Below are positions 7,362 to 14,064 of a stretch of DNA of 21,098 bases, in pieces (the stretch's first letter is position 1; every line of letters starts with the position of its first letter). The stretch is taken from IMG/VR virus record IMGVR_UViG_3300010151_006606, positions 1 through 21,098 of that record. The stretch is one strand, 5' to 3'. The DNA comes from a virus. The notes beneath the pieces were generated by a model. It was not told where the DNA came from, made no database searches, and saw only the letters and a list, made by a program, of their open reading frames with translations. A program made the position numbers and the translations under genes.

Positions 7362-7686
7362 AAGGTAGTTCCTCTTGGATTCCTGTCAACTTATCTTCCA
7401 CTTCTCGTAAACGTCCTTCTATTATATTTTTTTTAATAGTATATAATCTCTTTAATTCCATTAAAGCTTTTACTTTACTTTTGTATATATTCTTTAAACT
7501 GTGGATAACAACCTCTCCATCAAGATCCCCATAACAAACGGTTGGAGTTACCTTTCGGGCGCAAAACTCTAATAACGCATACTCCTCATCTTCTTTTCTC
7601 ACTAGAGGGTTGGCGTTCGATTTTATGATATAATAGACATCCCCCGCTTCCAGAGGGTTAGCTAATCGTGTGTACATCGTCCACAT
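7354..7686 (-). CDS. Unknown protein between helicase and primase
   Basis: A 110-residue protein with no recognised family. The N-terminal half is probably beta-rich (AGDVYYIIKSNANPLV), includes two cysteines (42 and 51), and is followed by a long charged helical or coiled-coil C-terminus (about 62-105). Its start lies inside the last codons of the helicase gene; ATGs at 7686 and 7677 are both possible and neither has an ideal ribosome binding site, so coupling to the helicase is likely. Placed between the two halves of the primosome, it might adapt helicase to primase or load the helicase, but this rests on position alone. Confidence 0.65.
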   Translation of the reverse strand: MWTMYTRLANPLEAGDVYYIIKSNANPLVRKEDEEYALLEFCARKVTPTVCYGDLDGEVVIHSLKNIYKSKVKALMELKRLYTIKKNIIEGRLREVEDKLTGIQEELPYV

Positions 7687-9040
7687 CGCCTATAGGTACG
7701 ATTCTCTGTCTTTCCCAACGATAATAAACCTTTTCCATAATATTTTTCCTACCCCATCTATTTTTTGCTAAATATAGGCGTCCTTGCATCGGGGTACACA
7801 TACTTTCTTGGAAACTCTGACAAAGAGCCACTACAAAGGATGCTCTTTGAACTTTCTTTAAGCTGTCTCCTACCATACGTAATGTTACGGTTTCGGCTTC
7901 CATAGCGTCTCTGTTTGCTTGAGATGATGTCCACAGGACAACATTGTATTCCTCCGCAATTTGAATCAGACCTAAGTAGACCTGATCCATATCCGCATAA
8001 GGACGATCCGTATTCCCGCTATTTGGTATCATGTCGTCAGCACTATCAACGATTAAAACGTCAGGTCTGTTTCCGTCTGCTATTAACTGATTAAGCCAAT
8101 GTCTGATACGTAAAGGGGTAAGTGCTCCAGGACTAAATCTTTCATAATGAAGGGGATCTCCTGTCTTTTCCTTCATTTTTAAGGCAGTCTCTCTAACGAG
8201 CCAATCATTTTGGGGAATCATATGCATTGGCATGTCACAAAAAGCAGCATCATAGCGCAGACGTAATTCTTCTTTAGGACTCTCTAAAACGATATGAGCT
8301 ACAGTGTGTCCCGCTTCTACAGCACTTGCTCCGATATGAACCAAAGCTGAAGTTTTCCCTACGTTTGTTGCGGCTAAAACCACACACACATGCTGTTTTG
8401 ACATACCTCCGTACTGCGTATGAGTATCAAGAGGTAAGCCTGAAGGAACTACCTCGGAGTTAGCTGATTTTCTATGTAAAAGCGCATTGTCCGTAGACTC
8501 AACATAGCTCTCCGCTGTCTGCCCAAAGTTTAAACCGATAGAACAGATCCCTACCGCTTCCTCCTGCAAACCAGTACGGTCTCTGGAAGTAGCGCAGATT
8601 TCCACCATACGTGTAAGACGTTTCAGAATAGTTTGGTGACTCATCCAGTTCTGTATCATATCAATTGCAAAGTTCTCGTCAGACACAGGGTTATCTATTT
8701 CGTCGATAAACTCTGTTACAGTCCGGTAAACAGGGTCCGATAGCTCATTTTGGTTATAGCTCGTTTCTAATACAGTTAAAATAGATCTTTTTTCAGGACA
8801 GATCTTATAGATGTTGTAAAAGTCCATAGCAGATCTAGCCAACCACTTTAAGTGAGCGAAATCAAAGTGTTCTTCAGGTTTTAAATATACAGCTATTTTA
8901 GATAAAAAAGATCTGTTTTGATACAATAATCTTACTAAGTCTTCTTGATATCCTGGAGTTAATGCTTCAGGAACTAGGGCAGGTATTACCTCATGTGAGG
9001 ATTTTGAAGTCCTCTTCCGTTTTTTTAGGTACATAGACAT
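7658..9040 (-). CDS. DnaB/gp41-like replicative helicase
   Basis: A 460-residue RecA-fold hexameric helicase that should unwind DNA ahead of the fork. The helical N-terminal domain (about 1-180) is followed by a RecA-type core: Walker A ATNVGKTS (224-231), Walker B VLIVDS with D332, motif 3 TSSQANRDA (371-379), and the arginine-containing KNRWGR near 426-431, equivalent to the KNRxGP motif of DnaB. This is closest in style to T4 gp41 and other phage DnaB proteins. The ATG at 9040 is chosen over an in-frame ATG 30 bases upstream, because AGGG lies six bases before it and it leaves the preceding SF2 helicase gene without overlap. Confidence 0.92.
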   Translation of the reverse strand: MSMYLKKRKRTSKSSHEVIPALVPEALTPGYQEDLVRLLYQNRSFLSKIAVYLKPEEHFDFAHLKWLARSAMDFYNIYKICPEKRSILTVLETSYNQNELSDPVYRTVTEFIDEIDNPVSDENFAIDMIQNWMSHQTILKRLTRMVEICATSRDRTGLQEEAVGICSIGLNFGQTAESYVESTDNALLHRKSANSEVVPSGLPLDTHTQYGGMSKQHVCVVLAATNVGKTSALVHIGASAVEAGHTVAHIVLESPKEELRLRYDAAFCDMPMHMIPQNDWLVRETALKMKEKTGDPLHYERFSPGALTPLRIRHWLNQLIADGNRPDVLIVDSADDMIPNSGNTDRPYADMDQVYLGLIQIAEEYNVVLWTSSQANRDAMEAETVTLRMVGDSLKKVQRASFVVALCQSFQESMCTPMQGRLYLAKNRWGRKNIMEKVYYRWERQRIVPIGDVDDVHTIS

Positions 9041-9050
9041 GGAATTCCCT

Positions 9051-10502
9051 TTACAGTAATTTAACCTCAAATTTCTCTTTTCTATATATGTTCAGGCGTT
9101 CCACTGAGTGTTTTTTCAGGTATTTATGGTTGTCATCTACAAAGTCGTGGACTGATAGTATGCGATTACCTTTTCGTAGAACCCTACCTACCTTTTGCAA
9201 TAAGTTTATAGGAGCTTTTTTAGCATCAGCAACGATTAGACAATCAACCGCCGCATCAAAATCGATACCTTCACCTAGAACTGGTGATCCTATTAAGATC
9301 GGTACCGCACCTGATTCAAACGCACTCTGTAGTGTATCCTGTTTATAGGGGTCCTGATTACCGTAGATAAACACACATTGAGAGCTTGTTCTCGTTGCTA
9401 GTAAGTTTTTTAAATTTAGACCATGACTGATTTCAAATACACTTATAAATACTTTCTTTCCGCTTTCTGCAGCCTTTATAGCAATCTCTACTATTTGATT
9501 ATTACGCGAAGCGTTATGTACGATACCTTTTTTGTATACAACAACCCAATCACTAGCCTTCACCTCTATATTTGCCTTCACAGGATGAAAATAAACAATA
9601 GGCTTCGCCGAAATACCTCGATCTATCAGTTCTTTGTTTGTGACTTTAATAATCTCTGGACCTACTAGTGCTTCGACTACTATGTTTTTACCGTCGGAGC
9701 GAGAAAAAGGTGTTCCTGAAAAACCGAATCTACAATAGGCATATTTACAACACTTTAGGACTTCCTCGAATTGCTTAGAGGCTACATGATGAACTTCATC
9801 GATGCAAATTAATCGCACGTTTTCAAATAAACTCTTCAAAATAAAGACTTTTTTCTTATTCTTATTCTTTGTGATCTTTAAAGATCCCGGCATTCCTATG
9901 ATGATCTGCGTATTGTGATCAAAAAATCCCGATCCGATCATACCTACAGGTTCGTCGAGAAAGAACTCTAACTTTTCTTTCAATTGTCTGGCCAGTTTTG
10001 AAGAGTGTACTAATATTAACGTTTTAGGAACCTTAAAGGCTTTAATGATCCCTCCCATGATCGCTGTCTTTCCTCCATTGGTAGCTACATGAATCACACC
10101 TCTCTGGTGAATAAGAGCCTGCTCTATCGCATCTACCTGATAATCTCGGAAAGAAATGTCATTTAGCTTTACTTTTTCAGCAATTAGACGAGGGAAAGCA
10201 GGGTTTAAGAGAATGAACTTGTTTATGAGTTGAACAGGAAGACCTCTTTTTTTTAGGAGGTTCTTTACAAGAGGAACAAGTCCTGTAAAGACCACATAAC
10301 CCTTACTGGTTTTACGGAAAAGGTGGCGTTTACCATCCCATCCATGCTCTCCGTTGGACCTTAAATATAACTTATAGCTTGGGTGGTTACGGAAGTTTTG
10401 AAGATAAAAAGAACACTTCTCATCTAAGAATTCTATGAGCTTATCTGCTGTTGCAGGAAGCTGGACAAGAGAATCCACAGGAAAGATTTTAATCGTAATC
10501 AT
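9051..10502 (-). CDS. UvsW-like SF2 helicase
   Basis: A 483-residue superfamily 2 DNA helicase. The N-terminal region with GWDGKRHLF (about 54-62) resembles the DNA-binding domain of T4 UvsW. The core has a FRDYQ motif (118-122), Walker A ATNGGKT (140-146), the DEVHH box (235-239), SGTPF (262-266), GEGIDF (410-415) and QKVGRVLR (436-443). UvsW reverses forks, migrates branches and resolves R-loops, moving replication from origins to recombination. Here it would pair with the recombinase, UvsY-like and SSB genes of block 2. It is the first gene of block 1. The ATG has GAGG six bases upstream, within a possible hairpin (10508-10537). Confidence 0.9.
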   Translation of the reverse strand: MITIKIFPVDSLVQLPATADKLIEFLDEKCSFYLQNFRNHPSYKLYLRSNGEHGWDGKRHLFRKTSKGYVVFTGLVPLVKNLLKKRGLPVQLINKFILLNPAFPRLIAEKVKLNDISFRDYQVDAIEQALIHQRGVIHVATNGGKTAIMGGIIKAFKVPKTLILVHSSKLARQLKEKLEFFLDEPVGMIGSGFFDHNTQIIIGMPGSLKITKNKNKKKVFILKSLFENVRLICIDEVHHVASKQFEEVLKCCKYAYCRFGFSGTPFSRSDGKNIVVEALVGPEIIKVTNKELIDRGISAKPIVYFHPVKANIEVKASDWVVVYKKGIVHNASRNNQIVEIAIKAAESGKKVFISVFEISHGLNLKNLLATRTSSQCVFIYGNQDPYKQDTLQSAFESGAVPILIGSPVLGEGIDFDAAVDCLIVADAKKAPINLLQKVGRVLRKGNRILSVHDFVDDNHKYLKKHSVERLNIYRKEKFEVKLL

Positions 10503-10507
10503 TCATC

Positions 10508-10537
10508 ACCTCATAAACTTTTATAGTGAAATGAGGT
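10508..10537. promoter_or_regulatory. 7-bp inverted repeat covering the ribosome binding site of the UvsW-like gene
   Basis: ACCTCAT at 10508-10514 and ATGAGGT at 10531-10537 are perfectly complementary, separated by 16 bases. On the minus-strand transcript the 3' arm contains the GAGG ribosome binding site of the gene starting at 10502. The spacer has a TATAAA (-10-like, minus strand), but no good -35. It could be an RNA hairpin hiding the site or a DNA operator; the sequence cannot tell which. Confidence 0.45.
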
Positions 10538-10572
10538 TACACTAAAATTGAAGTAGAGTAAAATAGTTTTTT

Positions 10573-10590
10573 ATAAAACTTGAGTTTTAT
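10573..10590. repeat. Perfect 8-bp inverted repeat at the end of the fibre module
   Basis: ATAAAACT and AGTTTTAT flank two bases and include the stop codon of the 172-residue gene. A second overlapping repeat uses the AAAACT arm with AGTTTT at 10566-10571. Stems are AT-only and no clear U-tract follows on the minus transcript, so it is at best a weak terminator. Confidence 0.4.
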
Positions 10591-11105
10591 GCTTGGTAAC
10601 CACAAGCAAAAATACGGACGTTAGCTTGATTTCCAGACATATTTTTAATCGTTACACTTGTAATATCTTTTCCTTTGATAACCGCAATACCTACTTTTCT
10701 TATATTAGTATCTACTAGTTGCCCTGTAGGATCATCACTAGGCGGTGTCACCCACATATAATTAAAGCCTGCTAGTTGAAACCCGTTGGGTACTAGAGGA
10801 GGACCTCCCCCCACTGTTATCCCGAAAAGAGTACTAGACATGTATTCGACAACCACTTCTTGATCTGATTCTATATAAACAAACCTACAATCGCTTACAC
10901 CAAGAGACCCCAAATTAAAAGCGGCTCCTGTGGAATTGTAAATATCCGTCGCTTCAGTGTCAATAACACGGGAAAGCATCCCTGAACTTTCTGCCATTTT
11001 GTCGTCAATAACCTGAAGGTTCTTCAGAATACTAAGGTCAGTTAGCGTAAGGTTACCTTGTTTTATTAGGAGATCTACGTTTAATCTTCCCGGATCGATA
11101 GCCAT
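10587..11105 (-). CDS. Putative virion/adsorption-associated protein
   Basis: A 172-residue protein of unknown family. The N-terminal third is helical (LSILKNLQVIDDKMAESSGM), and the rest is beta-rich with glycine and proline turns (GITVGGGPPLVPNGF), typical of small phage surface or fibre-tip proteins. No signal peptide, membrane segment or catalytic motif is visible. A good AAGGAG site lies about ten bases before the ATG. It is the last gene of the fibre group and is followed by an 84-base gap to the replication genes. A virion role is inferred from composition and neighbours only. Confidence 0.6.
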   Translation of the reverse strand: MAIDPGRLNVDLLIKQGNLTLTDLSILKNLQVIDDKMAESSGMLSRVIDTEATDIYNSTGAAFNLGSLGVSDCRFVYIESDQEVVVEYMSSTLFGITVGGGPPLVPNGFQLAGFNYMWVTPPSDDPTGQLVDTNIRKVGIAVIKGKDITSVTIKNMSGNQANVRIFACGYQA

Positions 11106-11131
11106 TTTATTTTATCTCCTTTAAATATATT

Positions 11132-11533
11132 TTATGAGTTGTCTGAAATATTAATCCACGTACCACCACCACTAGCTAGAGTAACCGCGCCCATGTTTGT
11201 ATTAATCGGAAGGGAACTTAATGCACCGTCAATAGTTTCCGTCCCATCTGGATAAATAGTAATATTTTTTACGAGAGCGTTCCCTCCCATATCTTTTATA
11301 ATTACTTGTTGGCCGAAACTAGAAGCCAAGGAAGGTAGCGAAACATTACAGGCCAACCCGTAAGCAGAGGATGCCACCATAATAATAATATCCGTATTAA
11401 CTACCGTTGCAGTTGCCCCTGAAATAGGTCCTTGTATCGTTCCAAAAGACGACCCGAGATAACCATTAGGTAAAGTAAGTGAATCTAGAGTTAACCCATT
11501 CATAAAAGCTTTGCCGTTTACATAAGCACCCAT
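11132..11533 (-). CDS. Putative tail fibre/adsorption protein with the MGAYVNGKA signature
   Basis: A 133-residue beta-rich protein. The pattern NITIYPDGTETIDG near 97-110 is common at the ends of phage fibre or decoration proteins. The N-terminus MGAYVNGKA is nearly the same as that of the LamG-like protein (MGGYINGKA), suggesting a shared docking peptide for two different distal domains. The ATG overlaps the stop of the 35-residue gene as TAATG, and the upstream GGGG that serves as a weak ribosome binding site is made by that gene's last glycine and arginine codons. A virion location is inferred. Confidence 0.65.
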   Translation of the reverse strand: MGAYVNGKAFMNGLTLDSLTLPNGYLGSSFGTIQGPISGATATVVNTDIIIMVASSAYGLACNVSLPSLASSFGQQVIIKDMGGNALVKNITIYPDGTETIDGALSSLPINTNMGAVTLASGGGTWINISDNS

Positions 11534-11550
11534 TACATACCCCGTCCACC
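11507..11550 (-). repeat. Gene-junction repeat, copy 1
   Basis: About 44 bases spanning a TAATG stop/start junction are similar to 12456-12499, with roughly eight mismatches. It covers the end of the 35-residue gene (GGRGM stop) and the start of the next gene (MGAYVNGKA). A 13-base identical core surrounds the overlap. Confidence 0.7.
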
Positions 11551-11640
11551 TGCCTGAAATTGTACGGCACCCTCTGTTCTATCTTCTGGAGGCAGTCCTC
11601 CTAAAATTGTGTGCTCATGCAATGATTTATATGATGACAT
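11533..11640 (-). CDS. 35-residue microprotein ending in GGRGM
   Basis: A very short gene. Its ATG at 11640 has AGGAG about seven bases upstream and it ends in TAA overlapping the next ATG. The protein starts MSSYKSLHEHTILGGLPP and ends in QAGGRGM, matching the GRGRGM end of the 124-residue protein further upstream. It could be a shortened copy of a larger fibre-associated protein, a small structural peptide, or mainly a translated leader for the next gene. A strong ribosome site and exact packing support translation. No domain is known. Confidence 0.6.
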   Translation of the reverse strand: MSSYKSLHEHTILGGLPPEDRTEGAVQFQAGGRGM

Positions 11641-11666
11641 TTTTTTCTCCTATTAATTATATTATT

Positions 11667-12482
11667 TTACGTCGCAATACCAGCCACATCCGAAGCTTTA
11701 CCCGCACCAGAATTATATAGGTCTGAGATGATCGCCGCTGACAGCGGATAGTTACAATACATATAATCATCTAAATAAAATAGACCTCCGCCAGAAGCTT
11801 CCCCATATATATTAATAGCTCCCGCTTTTACCGGACCATGAGTGCAGGTGATCGGACTGTTCAAGCTAGTTGTTTCCGTTCCATTATACCAAACCCTCGC
11901 AAAAGTTTGATCAGTTGTTGTGCCGGATCCCGTATATCTCCGAAATACCACTGCAATGTGATACCATGTCGGAGTAGCATTAATGATTTGGTATGAGGAG
12001 TTTTCTAATAACCTGGTTGTACTAGTGCCGTGTCTAGTCCAGACTAGATCTCCTGCCGTAGAAGAACCATCGCCGGGTGAGATTTTTATTCCCATACTCC
12101 CCGCCGCCCATGTGCCGTCGTCTCTAGATATTATTGAAGGCCATGAAAGTGCTGGCGGTACGGCAGCTTTTTGAAGCCAACAACTAATGCTCCATCCGTT
12201 TGTGTCTCCAATCAGTCGGATTTGATCTTGGGTGTCAAATGTCAAGTACCCATCCGCGGATACTAATAGGGAGCCAGATCCTAGTTTTTTAGTACCAGTG
12301 CTTATTGTCGGTGGCACATTTCCCATTGCTGTAGCTGTTCTCCCAAAACCACTTGAATCACTAAAATCAGAATCGAATTTATAATATACTTCTGGTGACC
12401 ATATCTTTGATACAGGGTCAGCAGGTTTGTCGTATGTTTTAGGTACAGGTATTGTAGCTTTACCGTTAATATAACCGCCCAT
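11667..12482 (-). CDS. LamG/concanavalin-like lectin protein, probable adsorption protein
   Basis: A 271-residue protein. After the MGGYINGKA signature and a proline-rich linker, residues about 30-265 have the LamG-like jelly-roll pattern: YYKFDSDFSDSSGFGRTAT at the start, WSISCWLQ in the middle, WYHIAVVFRR followed by VWYNGTETT, and a final LDDYMYCNYPLS strand before a helix with ISDLYNSG. Such domains bind sugars in many phage fibres, so host-surface glycan binding is likely. It starts at an ATG overlapping the upstream stop (TAATG), as does the related 133-residue gene. No peptidase or glycosidase motif is seen. Confidence 0.8.
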   Translation of the reverse strand: MGGYINGKATIPVPKTYDKPADPVSKIWSPEVYYKFDSDFSDSSGFGRTATAMGNVPPTISTGTKKLGSGSLLVSADGYLTFDTQDQIRLIGDTNGWSISCWLQKAAVPPALSWPSIISRDDGTWAAGSMGIKISPGDGSSTAGDLVWTRHGTSTTRLLENSSYQIINATPTWYHIAVVFRRYTGSGTTTDQTFARVWYNGTETTSLNSPITCTHGPVKAGAINIYGEASGGGLFYLDDYMYCNYPLSAAIISDLYNSGAGKASDVAGIAT

Positions 12483-12499
12483 TACATACCACGTCCACG
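12456..12499 (-). repeat. Gene-junction repeat, copy 2
   Basis: The partner of 11507-11550. It covers the end of the 124-residue gene (GRGRGM stop) and the start of the LamG-like gene (MGGYINGKA). The identical core includes the TAATG overlap. Confidence 0.7.
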
Positions 12500-12856
12500 T
12501 CCTGGAAGAACTCGCGCATAAACCGTAATACCTTTATCTCCGGCGATGCCTCCTGTTGTTAACAACTCTAGTCTTCCTCCTGATTTCAACGGAGTAGGAT
12601 CTTGAAAATGAAGCATTGTATCCGCCGCGCCTAAAGCTGAATTCCCTAACGTAACACTAGGATTACCAATACTGTTAGGATCGGGATCAATTGTTACTGA
12701 TAAGGTCCCACCACCCGCAGGTTTCATACCAAAGACACTAAAAATCTCAGCATCCTGGTTAAACACAATATCCTCGTCAATATCATTGACTCCTGTAGCT
12801 GTGTAAGTAACTACAGTAATTCCGTAAGTATTCAATGTGAAAGAATTAAAAGCCAT
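12482..12856 (-). CDS. Putative small virion protein ending in GRGRGM
   Basis: A 124-residue beta-rich protein of unknown family, rich in Gly, Thr, Asp and Pro, with no membrane segment or signal peptide. The C-terminal region, LKSGGRLELLTTGGIAGDKG followed by ITVYARVLPG, looks like paired beta strands of a small phage surface or decoration domain. Its last residues GRGRGM resemble the GGRGM end of the 35-residue protein, and both stops overlap a following ATG. An AAGGAA site lies about eight bases before the ATG. Function is inferred only from composition and position between lysis and fibre genes. Confidence 0.6.
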   Translation of the reverse strand: MAFNSFTLNTYGITVVTYTATGVNDIDEDIVFNQDAEIFSVFGMKPAGGGTLSVTIDPDPNSIGNPSVTLGNSALGAADTMLHFQDPTPLKSGGRLELLTTGGIAGDKGITVYARVLPGRGRGM

Positions 12857-12869
12857 AATTTTTTCCTTC

Positions 12870-13325
12870 TTATTTGTTGTATACGACCACGATAGTGGTT
12901 ACTGTAGCTGCGAGTATAAGTGACCCACCAACACCAATAAGTATACCTGTAACCAGTGCTTTCCTGCTATCTTTTTTTGCCGCAGTTTTTAAATCTTGAG
13001 TTATTGCGGTTATTCTTTTTTCGTACAGTTGACGTTCTTTTTGGATTTTCTCCAACAGAATCCTGCTCTTAAGTTTTAACGCATCTTTCTGTATTTTGCA
13101 ATCCCTAGTTATACGTTTTACCTTGTTAAGTGCTCTTATACATAGATCTCTAGTAGTTTTTTTAATACATGTGTGATCTGAAGGGCAAGGTTTATTGATT
13201 GTTGCGTTTGAATTCCTCGGCCAGCTTATCAAGATGATCATTAAGGGAAGCATCAGATTTAGAATCGATAAGAGAGTTGTCTTCCTTCTCTTTTTTCTCA
13301 CTAAGGGATAGAAGGGTTTTTTCAT
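12870..13325 (-). CDS. Putative spanin-like membrane protein (second gene of overlapping pair)
   Basis: A 151-residue protein with a basic N-terminus, a hydrophobic segment (about 18-35) that looks like a signal peptide or anchor, a Cys-containing region (C47, C53, C62, C76), a charged coiled coil (about 64-120), and a C-terminal membrane segment (about 123-148). Hydrophobic ends joined by a periplasmic-type coiled coil resemble spanin topology, but no lipobox is evident, so this is not a typical Rz1 lipoprotein. It starts inside the upstream gene in another frame (134-base overlap) with GAGG nine bases before the ATG, which recalls Rz/Rz1 nesting. A disruption role for the outer membrane is inferred. 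Confidence 0.6.
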   Translation of the reverse strand: MKKPFYPLVRKKRRKTTLLSILNLMLPLMIILISWPRNSNATINKPCPSDHTCIKKTTRDLCIRALNKVKRITRDCKIQKDALKLKSRILLEKIQKERQLYEKRITAITQDLKTAAKKDSRKALVTGILIGVGGSLILAATVTTIVVVYNK

Positions 13326-13533
13326 TTCTGTCTACCTCATTCTGTTTCTTTAAAGCGTCATCATCTATTTTTTGCTTATCGCCACGGAATTTCTGATCTT
13401 TCTTTAACCAGGAAGCTAACGCTGATACTATACCTCCTCCTGCCAATGACGCTGTTAACCACCAGCTAAACGCTAAGCTTATAAGGAGAAGTAGCAGGAT
13501 TCCTATCGTATAATACAAAGTTTTAGTGCTCAA
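13192..13533 (-). CDS. Putative inner-membrane lysis protein (i-spanin or holin-like), TTG start
   Basis: A 113-residue protein with a strong N-terminal membrane segment (about 7-27), a short hydrophobic glycine-rich stretch (about 28-42), then a long, highly charged, probably coiled-coil tail (about 44-113). This fits an Rz-type inner-membrane spanin with a periplasmic tail, or a small holin with two segments. The start codon is TTG at 13533, overlapping the stop of the previous gene; no in-frame ATG exists near it, and GGGAGAGG lies just upstream. Its 3' part overlaps the next gene in another frame. The lysis role comes from topology and neighbours. Confidence 0.6.
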   Translation of the reverse strand: MSTKTLYYTIGILLLLLISLAFSWWLTASLAGGGIVSALASWLKKDQKFRGDKQKIDDDALKKQNEVDRNEKTLLSLSEKKEKEDNSLIDSKSDASLNDHLDKLAEEFKRNNQ

Positions 13534-14057
13534 TGACCCTCTCCCGGTGATCCGATCTTAGAGGTAGCCTTCTCATACATGGACTTTACAACGTCTGGTA
13601 ATGGTTTACTTAGTACACCATCAGTCCCATGCTTAACCTCTGAAATCATTTTCCCTAACTGAATAGCTCTATCAAGGTCCTGTTTTCTCCTAAAGAGAGA
13701 AAAGGCTACACCCACAAGTAATATAAGAGATGCTAAGAAAACAATAGGCCACTCAATGGTGACTGGTTTAGGAAACGTCACTGGTGAGGAACGAACTCGC
13801 CTTGTTTTAGTTGCTACGGGTTTTATGCTGGCTTTTAATTCTTTTTTTATACTCACAGAAGTAAAGACAAGATTAAACGCTACCGAGAAAACTAATGTAA
13901 AAGCGGGTAACATACAAAAAAGCATGACTGTGGCTCCCCATGACCTTTTCCTTTTTCCGGGAGTACTGGCGTCCGAGTCGGAGACCCTACCTATAGTAAT
14001 GTCTAAATAGTCTAAAAGACCTCTAACAGGAGCTTCTTTTTTTTTATTTTTTGACAT
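13530..14057 (-). CDS. Two-TM membrane protein, holin candidate
   Basis: A 175-residue protein. A basic, soluble N-terminus is followed by a first membrane segment (about 40-63, ATVMLFCMLPAFTLVFSVAF), a basic linker, a second membrane segment (about 103-122, WPIVFLASLILLVGVAFSLF) and a charged C-terminus. Two segments with basic flanks just downstream of an endolysin candidate suggest a holin, although it is larger than many. I place the start at the ATG at 14057, seven bases after the upstream stop, with a modest TAGG site; an earlier in-frame ATG (14090) would overlap the previous gene. No family is recognised. Confidence 0.6.
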   Translation of the reverse strand: MSKNKKKEAPVRGLLDYLDITIGRVSDSDASTPGKRKRSWGATVMLFCMLPAFTLVFSVAFNLVFTSVSIKKELKASIKPVATKTRRVRSSPVTFPKPVTIEWPIVFLASLILLVGVAFSLFRRKQDLDRAIQLGKMISEVKHGTDGVLSKPLPDVVKSMYEKATSKIGSPGEGH

Positions 14058-14064
14058 TTTTTGC

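Noticed and set aside
9423-9668. Plus-strand open frame opposite the UvsW-like gene
   Set aside because: It lies fully antisense to clear helicase motifs, has no ribosome binding site and has a composition expected of a shadow frame.
10560-10590. Rho-independent terminator after the fibre module
   Set aside because: The stems are AT-only and no U-run follows on the minus-strand transcript. It is recorded as an inverted repeat only.
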